Shown here in pieces: positions 15,580-24,219 of a stretch of 64,000 nt of DNA; the first letter of the stretch is position 1, and the number at the start of each line of letters is the position of its first letter. The translations under genes were made by a program, and so were the position numbers. Origin of the DNA: Cupriavidus agavae. GTDB taxonomy: Bacteria; Pseudomonadota; Gammaproteobacteria; Burkholderiales; Burkholderiaceae. Below the pieces are notes generated by a model, which was not told where the DNA came from, did no database searches, and saw only the letters and a list, made by a program, of their open reading frames with translations. The stretch covers positions 235,058 through 299,057 of the forward strand of contig NZ_SGXM01000005.1 of the NCBI RefSeq assembly GCF_004217045.1, given 5' to 3'.

Positions 15580-15616
15580 AACCGCCGGATGGCCCCTGGG
15601 CCTCCGGCGGTTTTTT
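15580..15616 (+). terminator. Rho-independent terminator of tetR
   Basis: AACCGCCGGA (15580-15589) pairs perfectly with TCCGGCGGTT (15603-15612), followed by TTTT and GTTT. It closes the tetR transcript before the convergent hydrolase gene that ends at 15622. Confidence 0.92.
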
Positions 15617-15621
15617 GTTTG

Positions 15622-16380
15622 TCATGCGCTGCGCACGAACGCGCCCACGGTCTCGCACAGCCAGGCGGGGTCGTCGTGCGGCAGGTCGTGGCCCGCCCAC
15701 GGATGCCGCGCCAGCCCGAGGTGCGCGGCGTGCCACGCGGCGGCCAGCCGCGCCGAACATTGCGGATCGACCAGGCGATCGACATCGGAGGATACGATCA
15801 GCGTCGGGCAGGCCGGCGCCGTGGGTCGCGCGCGGAAACGCGCCGCCGCGAGCAGTTGCCGCCACGCGGCGTCCCGCGTGACCGGGGCGCTCTCGCCGAT
15901 CTCGACCCAGCGCGCGAGGTCCGCGTCGCGCGTATCGAGCCGTTCGCAGGTCAGCCGGTGGATCGTGCGTTCGCAGCGCGCGCGGTCGTGCCAGTGATGC
16001 GCCATACCGGCGATGGCGGCCCAGCTCTGCGGGCGCAGCCGCTGGGTGGGCCGGCTGAACGGGCGCATGCTCGTGTTGACCAGCACCAGTCCGGCCACGT
16101 CTTCGGGCCGGGTTTGCGCCCAGTCGGTGGCAACCATCGCCCCCAGCGACATGGCCAGGATATGCCACGGCCCGCGGGTGCCAGAGGCGTGCGCCGCCTG
16201 TCGCACCGCATCGGCCATGCCGCGCACCGTGGCCGGTACCGGCTGGGAGCGGGCCTGGCCGTTGCCGGGCAGGTCGATCAGCAGCGGCTGGCCGAGTCCA
16301 TGGCGCGTCCAGAACACGGGAAGGTCGCCCCAGTGGCGCGATTCGCGGGTCAGGCCGCGCAGGAAGATCCAGTTCGCCAT
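15622..16380 (-). CDS. Alpha/beta hydrolase
   Basis: A 252-residue cytoplasmic hydrolase, starting MANWIFLRGLTRESRHWGD at 16380. The segment LIDLPGNGQARS is the oxyanion and cap entry. The nucleophile elbow is AMSLGAM with Ser78, so the first Gly of GxSxG is Ala. The likely acid is Asp in SSDVDRLVDP and the base His in WAGHDLPHDDP. The opening resembles BioH-like and related carboxylesterases. The open frame continues upstream in M14 gene sequence, but that part is not homologous. It is 26 bp downstream of the M14 carboxypeptidase on the same strand, so the two are probably co-transcribed. Substrate unknown. Confidence 0.85.
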   Translation of the reverse strand: MANWIFLRGLTRESRHWGDLPVFWTRHGLGQPLLIDLPGNGQARSQPVPATVRGMADAVRQAAHASGTRGPWHILAMSLGAMVATDWAQTRPEDVAGLVLVNTSMRPFSRPTQRLRPQSWAAIAGMAHHWHDRARCERTIHRLTCERLDTRDADLARWVEIGESAPVTRDAAWRQLLAAARFRARPTAPACPTLIVSSDVDRLVDPQCSARLAAAWHAAHLGLARHPWAGHDLPHDDPAWLCETVGAFVRSA

Positions 16381-16406
16381 GGCCGGTGGGTTGCGATGGC
16401 CGGAGC

Positions 16407-17435
16407 TCAGGGCGCCGGCTTGCCGCGCCAGTGGGCGCGCGCCTGTTCGAGCAACTGGCTGCGGTGGTCGCCGTGCGGCAGCCAGCGCTCGGGCGCCACG
16501 GCCACCCGGCCGAGGAAGTCGAACAGGCTCACGTGGCGGCGCAGCACGCGCGCGGTGCGGTGGGCCTTGATCGGGTTGAAGATGCCGGCGCGCGAGAACA
16601 ACTGGCGCGGATTCTTCTTGATCCAGAGCCAGGAACCCAGTTCCAGCGTCATCGGCAGGAACAGGCTGTGCGGCGGCGCGCGGTCGTAGGCATAGTCCCA
16701 GAGATCGCCGTGCAGCAGGTACTGGTGGCTCTGCGGTTCGAAGGCATAGCCGTGGTGGGGGTGGGCCTGTTCGAACATCGTCTTCAGCAGGTACATCTCC
16801 GGGAAATGCGGCATCGGCGAGTGGGTGCGGGCATAGGGAAACCAGATGCTGTCGCGCCAGCCGTAGCCCGAGTGGCAGTCCACGGCGAAGCTCAGCGGAC
16901 GCGGCAGCAGTTCGGTCTCCACCACATGCAGCAGTGCCTGGCTCTCGGCCTCCATCGGCGCGCCCGCGCGGCCACGATACCACGGCAGCCAGGCGCCCAG
17001 GCGCTGCCCGCCGGCCAGGAACGGCACCGCCGCGTCGGCGTCCTGCGGCGCGTTGCGCATCAGGTCGACGCCGTTCGGATTGGCGCGCGTGGCCTCGTAC
17101 ATGCCGCCCGGATTGACGATCGGCATGAACACCAGCCGCACCACTTCCAGTTGCCGGTGCAGCAGTTCGTCCCAACTGAGCCGGCACAGCAGCGCGCGCA
17201 TGTAGTCGAGCACGAGCTGCGTGCCGATGCGCTCCAGTCCGTGAATGCCGCCGAAGATGCCGATGGCCGGTGCGTCCGGTGCGCATGTGCCGAGGCTGGC
17301 CACATGCACCGCGAACGACTGGCCGCCCACGGCCACCTGGCACGCCTCGGAAGCCTGGAACCAGGGGGCGCCCAGTTCCAGCAGCGTGAGCAACTGGTCG
17401 TATTCGGGAAAGCTCGGGCGGCCCGGTTGGGTCAT
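16407..17435 (-). CDS. M14 family zinc carboxypeptidase
   Basis: A 342-residue metallopeptidase-like protein. The zinc ligands fit the M14 pattern: His65 and Glu68 in GGIHGLERIG, and His188 in AVDCHSGYGW. The catalytic Glu is Glu265 in TLELGSW. Arg and Asn of RANPNGVDLMRN (from residue 117) match the carboxylate-binding block. There is no signal peptide, so it acts in the cytoplasm. Bacterial M14 relatives of this type trim peptides, murein peptides or amide-linked metabolites. It lies upstream of the alpha/beta hydrolase and downstream of a LysR gene on the same strand. The 55-bp gap to lysR is very G-rich on the plus strand. Confidence 0.85.
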   Translation of the reverse strand: MTQPGRPSFPEYDQLLTLLELGAPWFQASEACQVAVGGQSFAVHVASLGTCAPDAPAIGIFGGIHGLERIGTQLVLDYMRALLCRLSWDELLHRQLEVVRLVFMPIVNPGGMYEATRANPNGVDLMRNAPQDADAAVPFLAGGQRLGAWLPWYRGRAGAPMEAESQALLHVVETELLPRPLSFAVDCHSGYGWRDSIWFPYARTHSPMPHFPEMYLLKTMFEQAHPHHGYAFEPQSHQYLLHGDLWDYAYDRAPPHSLFLPMTLELGSWLWIKKNPRQLFSRAGIFNPIKAHRTARVLRRHVSLFDFLGRVAVAPERWLPHGDHRSQLLEQARAHWRGKPAP

Positions 17436-17490
17436 CGGCGCGTGGGGGCGGGTTTGGCTGGCGGTTTGGGGGCGGAAGGCGGGGCGGGCG

Positions 17491-18402
17491 TCAGTTCAAT
17501 ATAGGCGCTGGCGGCGGCGCCTCGCAACGCGCGCTGGCGGCGCCGGGCGCCACGAGGCAATCGAGCAGCGCTCCAAGCAGCCGCGTGTCGCGCCGGCTCC
17601 TGAGGCAGTACAGGTATTCGTCGATGACCGGGGCGTTGCTGGCGAACTGCACCACGGCGAGCGCCGGATCGCGCGGCACCTCGCCGGCCGGCATCACGCT
17701 GGCGCCGAGGTTGTGGCGGATGGCCTCGCAGATGGCTTCGCGGCTGCCGATCACGGTGTGCGGGGGCAGGTGGGCGCCAGCGGCGGCCAGGGCCGCCTCG
17801 GTGGCCTCGCGCGTCATCGAGCCCTGCTCGCGCACCAGCAGGTGGCAGGTGGCGAGTTCCGCCACTTCCACCAGCGGACGGCGCGCCAGCGGATGCACCG
17901 GATGCACCACCAGCACCATCGGATCGGCGGCCAGTGTCACGCGGAACAGCCGGTCGTCGTCCAGCGCGTGCGACGACACGGCGGCGTCGATGCGGTACTC
18001 GTAAAGCGCCTCGATCATCTGGCGCGAGTTGCCGATCTCGATGCTGACCTCGACGGCGGGATAGCGCTGCCGGAACGCGGCCACGCTGCGCAGGATGTAG
18101 TAGGGGCCGGTGGCGCCGATGCGCAGGTTGCCCACGCGCAGGTTGCCGGCGTTGCGCAGCAGGAAGTCGGCATTGCTCTCCTGCTGCAGGATCTGCTCGG
18201 CCAGCGGCATCAGCGCCACGCCCACGTCGCTGAGGTCCACGCGGCCGGAGCGGCGGTAGAACAGTTCCACCCCGTAAAGCTCTTCGAGCTGCCGGATACG
18301 CCCCGTTACCGTGGGCTGGCTCAGCCGCAACTGCCGCGCAGCCGTGGTGATGCTGCCCTGTCGTGCCACTTCGTAGAACGTGATCAGCAGATCGCCAAGC
18401 AT
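17491..18402 (-). CDS. LysR family transcriptional regulator
   Basis: A 303-residue LTTR. The winged helix-turn-helix is at about residues 4-62 (FYEVARQGSITTAARQLRLS, QPTVTGRIRQLEELYG). The substrate domain runs from about residue 90, beginning LRVGNLRIGATGPYYILRSV. Phe49 to Arg52 (FYRR) replace the usual FxR of LTTRs. It precedes the M14 peptidase and hydrolase genes in the same direction. LTTRs usually control a divergent neighbour, but here the gene upstream (plc) runs the same way, so autoregulation plus control of the downstream pair is more likely. The effector is unknown. Confidence 0.92.
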   Translation of the reverse strand: MLGDLLITFYEVARQGSITTAARQLRLSQPTVTGRIRQLEELYGVELFYRRSGRVDLSDVGVALMPLAEQILQQESNADFLLRNAGNLRVGNLRIGATGPYYILRSVAAFRQRYPAVEVSIEIGNSRQMIEALYEYRIDAAVSSHALDDDRLFRVTLAADPMVLVVHPVHPLARRPLVEVAELATCHLLVREQGSMTREATEAALAAAGAHLPPHTVIGSREAICEAIRHNLGASVMPAGEVPRDPALAVVQFASNAPVIDEYLYCLRSRRDTRLLGALLDCLVAPGAASARCEAPPPAPILN

Positions 18403-18488
18403 TGGGCTTCCGGTAGAAACGGGTCAGCCGGCGACTTTAAGGCGGGAATGTGACAGGGGGAAGAAGACTGCGGCGAGGCGTGTGTTTT

Positions 18489-18519
18489 CTCCCCTCTCCC
18501 GCGATGCGGGAGAGGGGAG
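18489..18519. repeat. REP-like palindrome, copy 2
   Basis: CTCCCCTCTCCCGC (18489-18502), loop GAT (plus one base), GCGGGAGAGGGGAG (18506-18519): a perfect 14-bp dyad. It sits between the plc stop (18534) and the lysR start (18402), both leftward, and matches copies at 4842 and 57552. It is a likely 3' end element for the phospholipase transcript. Confidence 0.85.
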
Positions 18520-18533
18520 CCAACCCCCTGCTA

Positions 18534-20681
18534 TCAACCCCCCATCGCCGGGTCCGACGTCGTATGGACGCCATTCTCCAGCCGGCCCGCGAAGCGCCGG
18601 ATGAAGCCGCCCTGCGGGGTGGTCACGGTGAAGTCGTACCAGTTGCCCTGGGCTTTCACCGGATAGGGCTGGTCCACCGTCTTGCCGGCCGGCACCTCGA
18701 ACGTCAACGGGCCGTCGGTCCGGTAGGCATTCGGCTTGACCGTGAACGTGCAGGCAGCGCTGCCGTGGTTGATCAGCGTGAGCCAGACTTTCGGCTCATC
18801 GCCTTCCTCGTAGCAGACCTGGATTTCCGGCGCGGCGCCGCCGCCCGCGGCCTTCTGGGCGTTCACGTCGCCCACGAACGAGCGGTGGTAGCCGTTCGGG
18901 CCGAGTACCCAGAAGTTGTAGCGCCCGTTGGTGGCGCTGACATCAATATGGGCCTCGTGGTCCCGGCCATTGCCGGTCAGCGCGTAGCGGCGCGGCACGT
19001 CGCCCAGGTTCAGCTTGTCGTAGACGTGGAATACCGCGGCCTGCTTGCCGTCGTTCGCGAAATGGAGCTTGAACGAGTTGGTGGCCGGTTCTTCCAGGCC
19101 GCTGGTGTGCAGCGTGTAGGGCAGGGCGCGCGACGGGCGCGTGCCCTTGGCCTGCACCGGCAGGCTCTGGATGGCCACGCTCGGCACGGGAATCTGCGCC
19201 TTGGCGTCGTCGGCGGCGCGCTGGGCGTCGGCGGCGGTCTTGTCCAGCGTCACGTTCAGCGTGAAGCTGCCGTTCGGGTTGACGAAGTCGAACGCGGTGG
19301 TCAGGTCGCCGCAGATGGCCCGGCGGTACTCGCTGATATTTGGCTCCTGCACCCCGAAACGCTGTTCCAGGAAGCGCAGCACCGAGGTGTGGTCGAACAC
19401 CTGCGAGTTGACCCAGCCGCCACGGCTCCACGGCGACACCACGTACATCGGCACGCGCGGGCCGGGCCCGAACGGCGTCTGGTCCACGCTGTAGTACTCG
19501 GTCGAGGCATCGATCGACGAGTAGCCGATCGGCTCGCCCTTGAGGGTCAGCGCCGGCGCGCAGGGCGGCGGCACGTGGTCGAAGAAGCCGTCGTTCTCGT
19601 CGAAGTTGATCAGCAGCACGGTGCGGCTCCAGATCTCGGGGTTCGACGTCAGCGCATCCAGCACCTGCTGGGTGTACCAGGCGCCCTGCACCGGGCTCGA
19701 CGGCCCCGGGTGCTCGGAGTAGGTGGCCGGGGCCACGATCCACGACACCTGCGGCAGCGTGCCGGCGGCCACGTCGTCGCGCAGCGACTGCAGGAAGCCG
19801 CCATCGGGCATCGTGTTCGAAATGCCCTTGTAGAGCGGGCTGACGGTCTCGTCGGCCGTGGTGTACGGCGGGTACGGCGCGCCGTCGGCGGCATTGCCCT
19901 TCGCGGCGTTGGCGGCACGGTACTGGGCGAAGCCGGCCAGTGGGTTGTCGGTGAAGTTGTCCGGCATGTTCTGGTAGACCTTCCAGCTCACGCCGGCAGC
20001 CTGCAGGCGCTCGGGGTAGGTCGTCCAGGTGTAGTTGATGCCGGTGGCGCCCAGCGAATCGCCGCTGTTGTCGATCACCGGGCCGCCGTTCTTGCCGAAT
20101 GGGTCGTTGGTGCCGGTCCAGTGGAACAGCCGGTTGGTGTTGGTGCCGCCGTGGAAGCTGCAATGGTAGGCGTCGCACAGCGTGAAGGCGTTGGCCAGCG
20201 CGTACTGGAACGGCAGTTCCTCGCCGGTGTAGTAGCCCATCGACTGGGTTTTCTTCGAGGTGGGCCAGGCGCTCATGCGGCCCAGGTCCCAGGCGGCCTG
20301 CCCGTCCGGCTGGCTGTGCGGCGTACCGCTGACGCGCTGCGAGTTGCCGCTCTTGGGGTCCAGGCGGTACGGCAGCACGATGCGGTTGGTGTTGCCGGAC
20401 GCGTAGGTCTGCTCCAGCACGGTACGGCCACCGGGCAGCGGAATCGGGAAGCGGTCACCGAAGCCGCGCACGCCGTTCATCGTGCCGAAATAGTTGTCGA
20501 ACGAGCGGTTTTCCTGCATCAGCACCACCACGTATTCCACGTCGCGGATCGACTTGGTGGCGTTGTTGGCCGGAATGGCCATGGCGCGGCGGATGGCGGG
20601 CGGGAACGCGGCGAGCGCGGCGGTGGCGGCGGCGCTGCCCCCGGCCATTTTGAGGAAATTACGACGGCTGCTGGAAGTCAT
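18534..20681 (-). CDS. plcN: Phosphocholine-specific phospholipase C, Tat-exported
   Basis: A 715-residue non-haemolytic-type phospholipase C. The N-terminus carries a twin-arginine signal (SRRNFLK at residues 5-11, then an Ala-rich core to about residue 34). The acid-phosphatase-like catalytic core has VVLMQENRSFDNYFGTMNGV near residue 51, the hallmark of the family, and LINFDENDGFFDHVPPP further on. The C-terminal 230 residues contain the two repeats of the bacterial PLC C-terminal domain. It hydrolyses phosphatidylcholine-like head groups outside the cytoplasm, releasing phosphocholine as a P, N and C source or acting on host membranes. A small lipoprotein gene lies 61 bp upstream in the same direction. 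Confidence 0.95.
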   Translation of the reverse strand: MTSSSRRNFLKMAGGSAAATAALAAFPPAIRRAMAIPANNATKSIRDVEYVVVLMQENRSFDNYFGTMNGVRGFGDRFPIPLPGGRTVLEQTYASGNTNRIVLPYRLDPKSGNSQRVSGTPHSQPDGQAAWDLGRMSAWPTSKKTQSMGYYTGEELPFQYALANAFTLCDAYHCSFHGGTNTNRLFHWTGTNDPFGKNGGPVIDNSGDSLGATGINYTWTTYPERLQAAGVSWKVYQNMPDNFTDNPLAGFAQYRAANAAKGNAADGAPYPPYTTADETVSPLYKGISNTMPDGGFLQSLRDDVAAGTLPQVSWIVAPATYSEHPGPSSPVQGAWYTQQVLDALTSNPEIWSRTVLLINFDENDGFFDHVPPPCAPALTLKGEPIGYSSIDASTEYYSVDQTPFGPGPRVPMYVVSPWSRGGWVNSQVFDHTSVLRFLEQRFGVQEPNISEYRRAICGDLTTAFDFVNPNGSFTLNVTLDKTAADAQRAADDAKAQIPVPSVAIQSLPVQAKGTRPSRALPYTLHTSGLEEPATNSFKLHFANDGKQAAVFHVYDKLNLGDVPRRYALTGNGRDHEAHIDVSATNGRYNFWVLGPNGYHRSFVGDVNAQKAAGGGAAPEIQVCYEEGDEPKVWLTLINHGSAACTFTVKPNAYRTDGPLTFEVPAGKTVDQPYPVKAQGNWYDFTVTTPQGGFIRRFAGRLENGVHTTSDPAMGG

Positions 20682-20742
20682 GTCTCGGTCTGCCCTGAAA
20701 GGTCTGAAGCGCTGTGCTGTTGTCGTGGTCCGGGGTGGCGCC

Positions 20743-20931
20743 TCAGGGCGCGCACTTGACGCCGGCCGGCTTGACGGCGGGGGCGGTGGGCGTGGTGCCG
20801 CCCGGCGTGCCGGTGGAGGGGGTGCCGCTGTCGCCGTCGCCGCCGCAGGCGGTCAACGCCGTGCACAGCAGCAGGGCGGCCAGCAGGCCCAGCGGACGCG
20901 CCGGGGCAGGAATTCGGTTGGCTTCGATCAT
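20743..20931 (-). CDS. Small lipoprotein upstream of phospholipase C
   Basis: A 62-residue protein, start ATG at 20931. The signal peptide LGLLAALLLCTALTACGG ends in a lipobox (LTAC), so the mature form is a lipid-anchored peptide of about 38 residues: GGDGDSGTPSTGTPGG and then a Pro/Thr-rich tail ending CAP. The Asp/Gly start of the mature part suggests outer-membrane sorting or flexible display, not an enzyme. It precedes plc on the same strand, probably in one operon, and may tether or chaperone the phospholipase; that role is a guess from position. Confidence 0.6.
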   Translation of the reverse strand: MIEANRIPAPARPLGLLAALLLCTALTACGGDGDSGTPSTGTPGGTTPTAPAVKPAGVKCAP

Positions 20932-21390
20932 GGTCGGGTGTCTCTTGTGGGGCGCATCGCAAATGTCGATGCGGAGCGCAGCGTAAGCAACCCACAGGGC
21001 ACGGCGTGTGACAGCCGGCGCAAGAATCCTGATGCGGCCATCGACGTTTCTTGTGGTCCATGGACCGCCCGGGCGGGCCGGGGCAGAATGTGCCGCGTGT
21101 GGTCGCGCGCACGCACGCGGCGATTTTCCGTGGCCGCAGATGCTGCATTGCACCAGACCGTGTGCTAAGGTTTTAGACGTCTTGCTCGAAACACGCACAA
21201 TATTGGCGCAGCCACAGGGGCGGCGCGGTTCCCGGAGAACCGCGCCAGGTCTGGCTCGCCGGGCAGCAGGGGGATTGCCGACTCAACTGCGCCATTTTTG
21301 TTGCGGCTGCAACAAGCCGTGACCTTGCTTGTAAACGGGGCAGCCCGCCACCAATCTAGGAGGCGGAACGGCGTTTGCAGGAGCTGCACT
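20932..21390. other. Gene-free region with two perfect hairpins
   Basis: No gene is supported here. GGCGCGGTTC-CCGGA-GAACCGCGCC (21222-21246) is a perfect 10-bp hairpin, and TTGTTGC-GGCT-GCAACAA (21298-21315) a perfect 7-bp hairpin. Both lie in the presumed leader of the gene at 21391. TTAGAC and CACAAT, 17 bp apart at about 21172-21200, could be its promoter. On the other strand the first 100 bp should hold the lipoprotein-plc promoter. Confidence 0.5.
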
Positions 21391-21876
21391 ATGGAAAACG
21401 AAAGCGGTTACGTCTGGCACTACACGGTGGGCACCCCCCTCGCGGCGATCGCGCGGTCTGGCGGGCTGATGCCGGCTGCCGCGCGCGGTCCGGTGGCACG
21501 CGCGGGGGAGCAGGAAATCCTGTGGTTCTCGCGCAACCAGCAGTGGGACCCGTCCGCCACCAAGGACCAGGCGCTGGATCGTGCGCGCCACACGCTGTCG
21601 CAGGCGGCCATGCATGCGCGCTTCGGCCTGTACCGCTTCGGCCTGCCTGCGCACGACATGCGCCTGCTGCCATGGCCTACCGTCACCCGGGTGGCCGATA
21701 TCGACGTGCCGGAGGCCATGACCATGGTGGCCAGCGGCCTGCGCTGCGGCGCCGCGCCGACCGACTGGCTCGGCACGCTGACGTCGATCCCGCTCTCGGA
21801 ACTGCGCTTCGAGACATGGACTGGCGCCACCTGGGCGCTGGCCAACCTCGACGAGCTGGCCGCGCAGCTCGCCTGA
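21391..21876 (+). CDS. Conserved hypothetical protein
   Basis: A 161-residue cytoplasmic protein that I cannot place with certainty. It begins MENESGYVWHYTVGTPLAAI and includes EILWFSRNQQWDPSATK and LYRFGLPAHDMRLLPWPTV. The start (HYTVG, then an Ile/Ala helix and GGLMPAA) resembles proteins that use an RNA-ligase or ADP-ribosyl-transferase-like fold entry (HYT...G...L.P), but catalytic residues cannot be assigned by eye. The start is set by CAGGAG 6 nt upstream. The two hairpins in the leader suggest post-transcriptional control. The gene stands alone, convergent with the aldolase at 21894. Confidence 0.65.
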   Translation: MENESGYVWHYTVGTPLAAIARSGGLMPAAARGPVARAGEQEILWFSRNQQWDPSATKDQALDRARHTLSQAAMHARFGLYRFGLPAHDMRLLPWPTVTRVADIDVPEAMTMVASGLRCGAAPTDWLGTLTSIPLSELRFETWTGATWALANLDELAAQLA

Positions 21877-21893
21877 AGCCGGTTGGGGGCGGC

Positions 21894-23042
21894 TCAGCGG
21901 CTCAGACCGCGCGCCGCCACCGGCCAGATGGCGGCCACGGTGCCGCCCCGGATGCCCACCAGTTCGTCGTAGAGATTCAGCGTCGGGTCGCAATGGCCCG
22001 GCACCAGCATCATCCGGCTGCCCAGCGCCGGCAGCGCCGCCACATCGCCTTCCCGCTTCGGCCTGACGATGCCATGTTCGTCATTGGCCGCCACGTAGCC
22101 GAGCGTGGCGGACGGCGCCCCCTCATTCCAGATCCACGGCAGGCCCGAGTCGACGGCCATCGACTTGAGGCCCGCATCCACCACGGCGCGGTCGCCGGCG
22201 GCCACGCTCATGACGGCGGTGGCGATGAACAGCCCATGCTCGAAACGCAGCGCGCCGGTGTAGGCGTTGCTGCCGTAGTCGGCATCCATGAAAACGTAGG
22301 AACCGGGCTGGATTTCGGTGTACACGCCGCTGCCGAGGTCGAACTCCACGCTGCCGCTGCCGCCGCCCGTGACCACCTCGCAACGCACGCCGGCGGCTTC
22401 CAGCCGGGCGATGGCGCTGCCGGTTCGGTCGGCGGCACGTGCGGCGGCGTCGCGCCGCTCGGTCCAGCCGCGCAGATGCTGGATGCCGCCGTGGTACGCC
22501 TGCAGCCCGCGCAGCCGCAGTTGCGGGTGCGCGGCAATGCACGCCACGAGCGGCAGCGCGGCAGCGCCGTCAGCCACCCCGCAGCGGCCCTGGCCGATAT
22601 CGACCTCGATGAAGACGTCCAGCGTGGTACCGGCGGCCTGCGTGGCGGCGGCCAGCGCGTCGATCTGGCGGAGGTCATCCACGCAGACGCTCAGGCGGGC
22701 GTGGCGCGCCAGTTCGGCCAGCAGCTTTGCCTTGGCCGGGCCGGCGATCTCGTTGCTGATGTGGATGTCCTGCACGCCCGCGCGCACGAATGGCACGGCC
22801 TCGCTCACCTTCTGGCAGCAGATGCCCACGGCGCCGCGCGCCATCTGTGCCAGCGCAATGTCGGGGCACTTGTGCGCCTTGGCATGGGGGCGCAGCTTCA
22901 CGCCGGCCTGGTCGGCCGCCGCCTGCATGCGCGCGACATTGCGCTCGAACACGTCGAGATCGAGCACGAGCGAGGGGGTATCGATGGTGTCGGCGGGCTG
23001 GCCGACCTGTGCGGCGGGGGGCAGTGCGAAGGTCAGGGACAT
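21894..23042 (-). CDS. DSD1-family PLP enzyme, D-3-hydroxyaspartate/D-threonine aldolase-like
   Basis: A 382-residue fold-type III PLP enzyme of the alanine-racemase-like DSD1 family. TPSLVLDLDVFERN opens the barrel. The PLP lysine is probably Lys55 in RPHAKAHK. TGGGSGSVEFD binds phosphate. The divalent-metal pair is His350 and Asp352 (GHCDP). Members cleave D-beta-hydroxy amino acids: D-threonine to glycine and acetaldehyde, or D-3-hydroxyaspartate to glycine and glyoxylate. The HCDP metal site favours aldolase over racemase activity. It stands alone on this strand. A threonine dehydratase-like gene at 36678 might use related hydroxyaspartates, but is not linked in an operon. Confidence 0.87.
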   Translation of the reverse strand: MSLTFALPPAAQVGQPADTIDTPSLVLDLDVFERNVARMQAAADQAGVKLRPHAKAHKCPDIALAQMARGAVGICCQKVSEAVPFVRAGVQDIHISNEIAGPAKAKLLAELARHARLSVCVDDLRQIDALAAATQAAGTTLDVFIEVDIGQGRCGVADGAAALPLVACIAAHPQLRLRGLQAYHGGIQHLRGWTERRDAAARAADRTGSAIARLEAAGVRCEVVTGGGSGSVEFDLGSGVYTEIQPGSYVFMDADYGSNAYTGALRFEHGLFIATAVMSVAAGDRAVVDAGLKSMAVDSGLPWIWNEGAPSATLGYVAANDEHGIVRPKREGDVAALPALGSRMMLVPGHCDPTLNLYDELVGIRGGTVAAIWPVAARGLSR

Positions 23043-23221
23043 GGGAAAACCGGGTGGACTGCGGAGGGTTGGGGCGGATCACAGCGTATCACGGCGTGCG
23101 GGATACTTCTCCTTGCGCTGCCGCGTGCGTCCTCTACGATAGGGGATGTCCCTGCCAGCAGACAATGCCTGAGTCCGGTCTGTGGCAACCGTTGCAGCGT
23201 GTTCCTATCGGAGTCCGCCCC

Positions 23222-23599
23222 ATGTCGAGCCTTTTCGCCTCCCAAGCCCGCCGCGTCGCGGGCGCCGCCATCGTCGTCGCTACCCTGGCCGCCATGCCCG
23301 CCCTGGCCCACCACGGCTGGTCCACCTATGACGAGACCAAGCCGCTGACCGTGACCGGCAAGATCGTCGAAACCCATTACGAGAATCCGCACGCCACGAT
23401 CCGGCTCGAAGCGCAGGGCAAGCGCTGGTTTGCCATCCTCGCGCCGGTCTCGCGCATGGAAACGCGCGGCGCCTCGGCCGAGAAGGTTGCCGTGGGCAAG
23501 CAGGTCACGCTGGTGGGATACGCGAGCAAGGAGAAGGCCGATGAAATGCGCGTGGAGCGCATCACCTTCGACGGCGGCCAGACCGTGGAATTGCGTTGA
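23222..23599 (+). CDS. Small exported protein, DUF6152-like
   Basis: A 125-residue protein with a Sec signal peptide (to about residue 28, ending PALA) directly followed by HHGWSTYDETKPLTVTGKIV. The mature part is an all-beta, OB-fold-like domain with ETHYENPHATIRLEAQGKRWF in the middle. The N-terminal HH after cleavage is striking and could bind copper or another metal. It fits the DUF6152 family of periplasmic proteins, whose role is unknown. It overlaps the next gene (TTGA), so the two are translated together and probably work together. Confidence 0.75.
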   Translation: MSSLFASQARRVAGAAIVVATLAAMPALAHHGWSTYDETKPLTVTGKIVETHYENPHATIRLEAQGKRWFAILAPVSRMETRGASAEKVAVGKQVTLVGYASKEKADEMRVERITFDGGQTVELR

Positions 23600-24084
23600 G
23601 CGCCTGGGCGGCGGCGCTGGCCGCATCGCCGCTCGCGGTGGGGCTGCGGGCCTCGGCCTGGGCCTATCCGGCTGCGGAAATCGTGCATCTGGCCGGCATG
23701 GCCTTGCTGTTCGGATCGATCGTCGTGGTGGATCTGCGCCTGGCCGGACTGGCGCGCCAGTTGCCCGTGACGGTGCTGCTGCGGCACGCGCTGCCGGCGG
23801 CGCTGGCTGGCTTCGTCTGCATCGTGATCAGCGGGGCGCTGCTGTTCATCGCGCATGCGGACGAACTGATCGGCAACCGTGCCTTCCTGTTCAAACTCGG
23901 GTTGATCGCGCTCGGGCTGGCCAATGCGCTCTGGTTCCACCGGGGACCCTACCGGCGCCTGCACGGCAACCTCTCCTGGGAAATGCAGACCGCGCCGCCC
24001 CCACTGGCACGTCTGTGCGCCGTGCTGTCGATCCTGACGTGGTTTCTCGTGATCTGCGCGGGACGGCTGATCGCCTACGTCTGA
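23596..24084 (+). CDS. Four-helix membrane protein coupled to the exported protein
   Basis: A 162-residue inner-membrane protein with a TTG start that overlaps the preceding TGA. Hydrophobic helices lie at about residues 25-45, 62-82, 93-112 and 138-158. His31 (EIVHLAG), Arg/His in the LLRHALPAA segment and His115/His123 (HRGPYRRLH) are placed as in small cytochrome- or haem-like membrane proteins, but ligands are unproven. It resembles DUF2214/DUF6644-type proteins. The fixed coupling with a periplasmic beta-domain protein suggests a two-part membrane system, perhaps redox or metal related. Confidence 0.7.
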   Translation: MSAWAAALAASPLAVGLRASAWAYPAAEIVHLAGMALLFGSIVVVDLRLAGLARQLPVTVLLRHALPAALAGFVCIVISGALLFIAHADELIGNRAFLFKLGLIALGLANALWFHRGPYRRLHGNLSWEMQTAPPPLARLCAVLSILTWFLVICAGRLIAYV

Positions 24085-24157
24085 CCGCGTTTGAGTGCAG
24101 CAAAATGCGCTTTTGCCGCGCTAATTTGATGTAACGCAAACCGGGTAGGGCGGCGCC

Positions 24158-24184
24158 TCAAGAATTAAAGGGCGGGGACGTTAA
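24158..24184 (+). promoter_or_regulatory. Candidate sigma-28 (FliA) promoter
   Basis: TCAAGAA (24158-24164), 12 nt, GACGTTAA (24177-24184) resembles the beta/gammaproteobacterial flagellar class promoter TCAAG-N-GCCGATAA. It is 36 bp before the chemoreceptor start codon. The match is weaker than that at 11605. Confidence 0.5.
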
Positions 24185-24219
24185 GGCAGGTCGGACCCCT
24201 TACGAGTAGAGCCCCCCTG

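Noticed and set aside
17446..17488. G-quadruplex in the G-rich gap between the M14 gene and lysR
   Set aside because: There are several G runs, but one loop would be about 15 nt, so the standard four-run pattern with short loops is not met.
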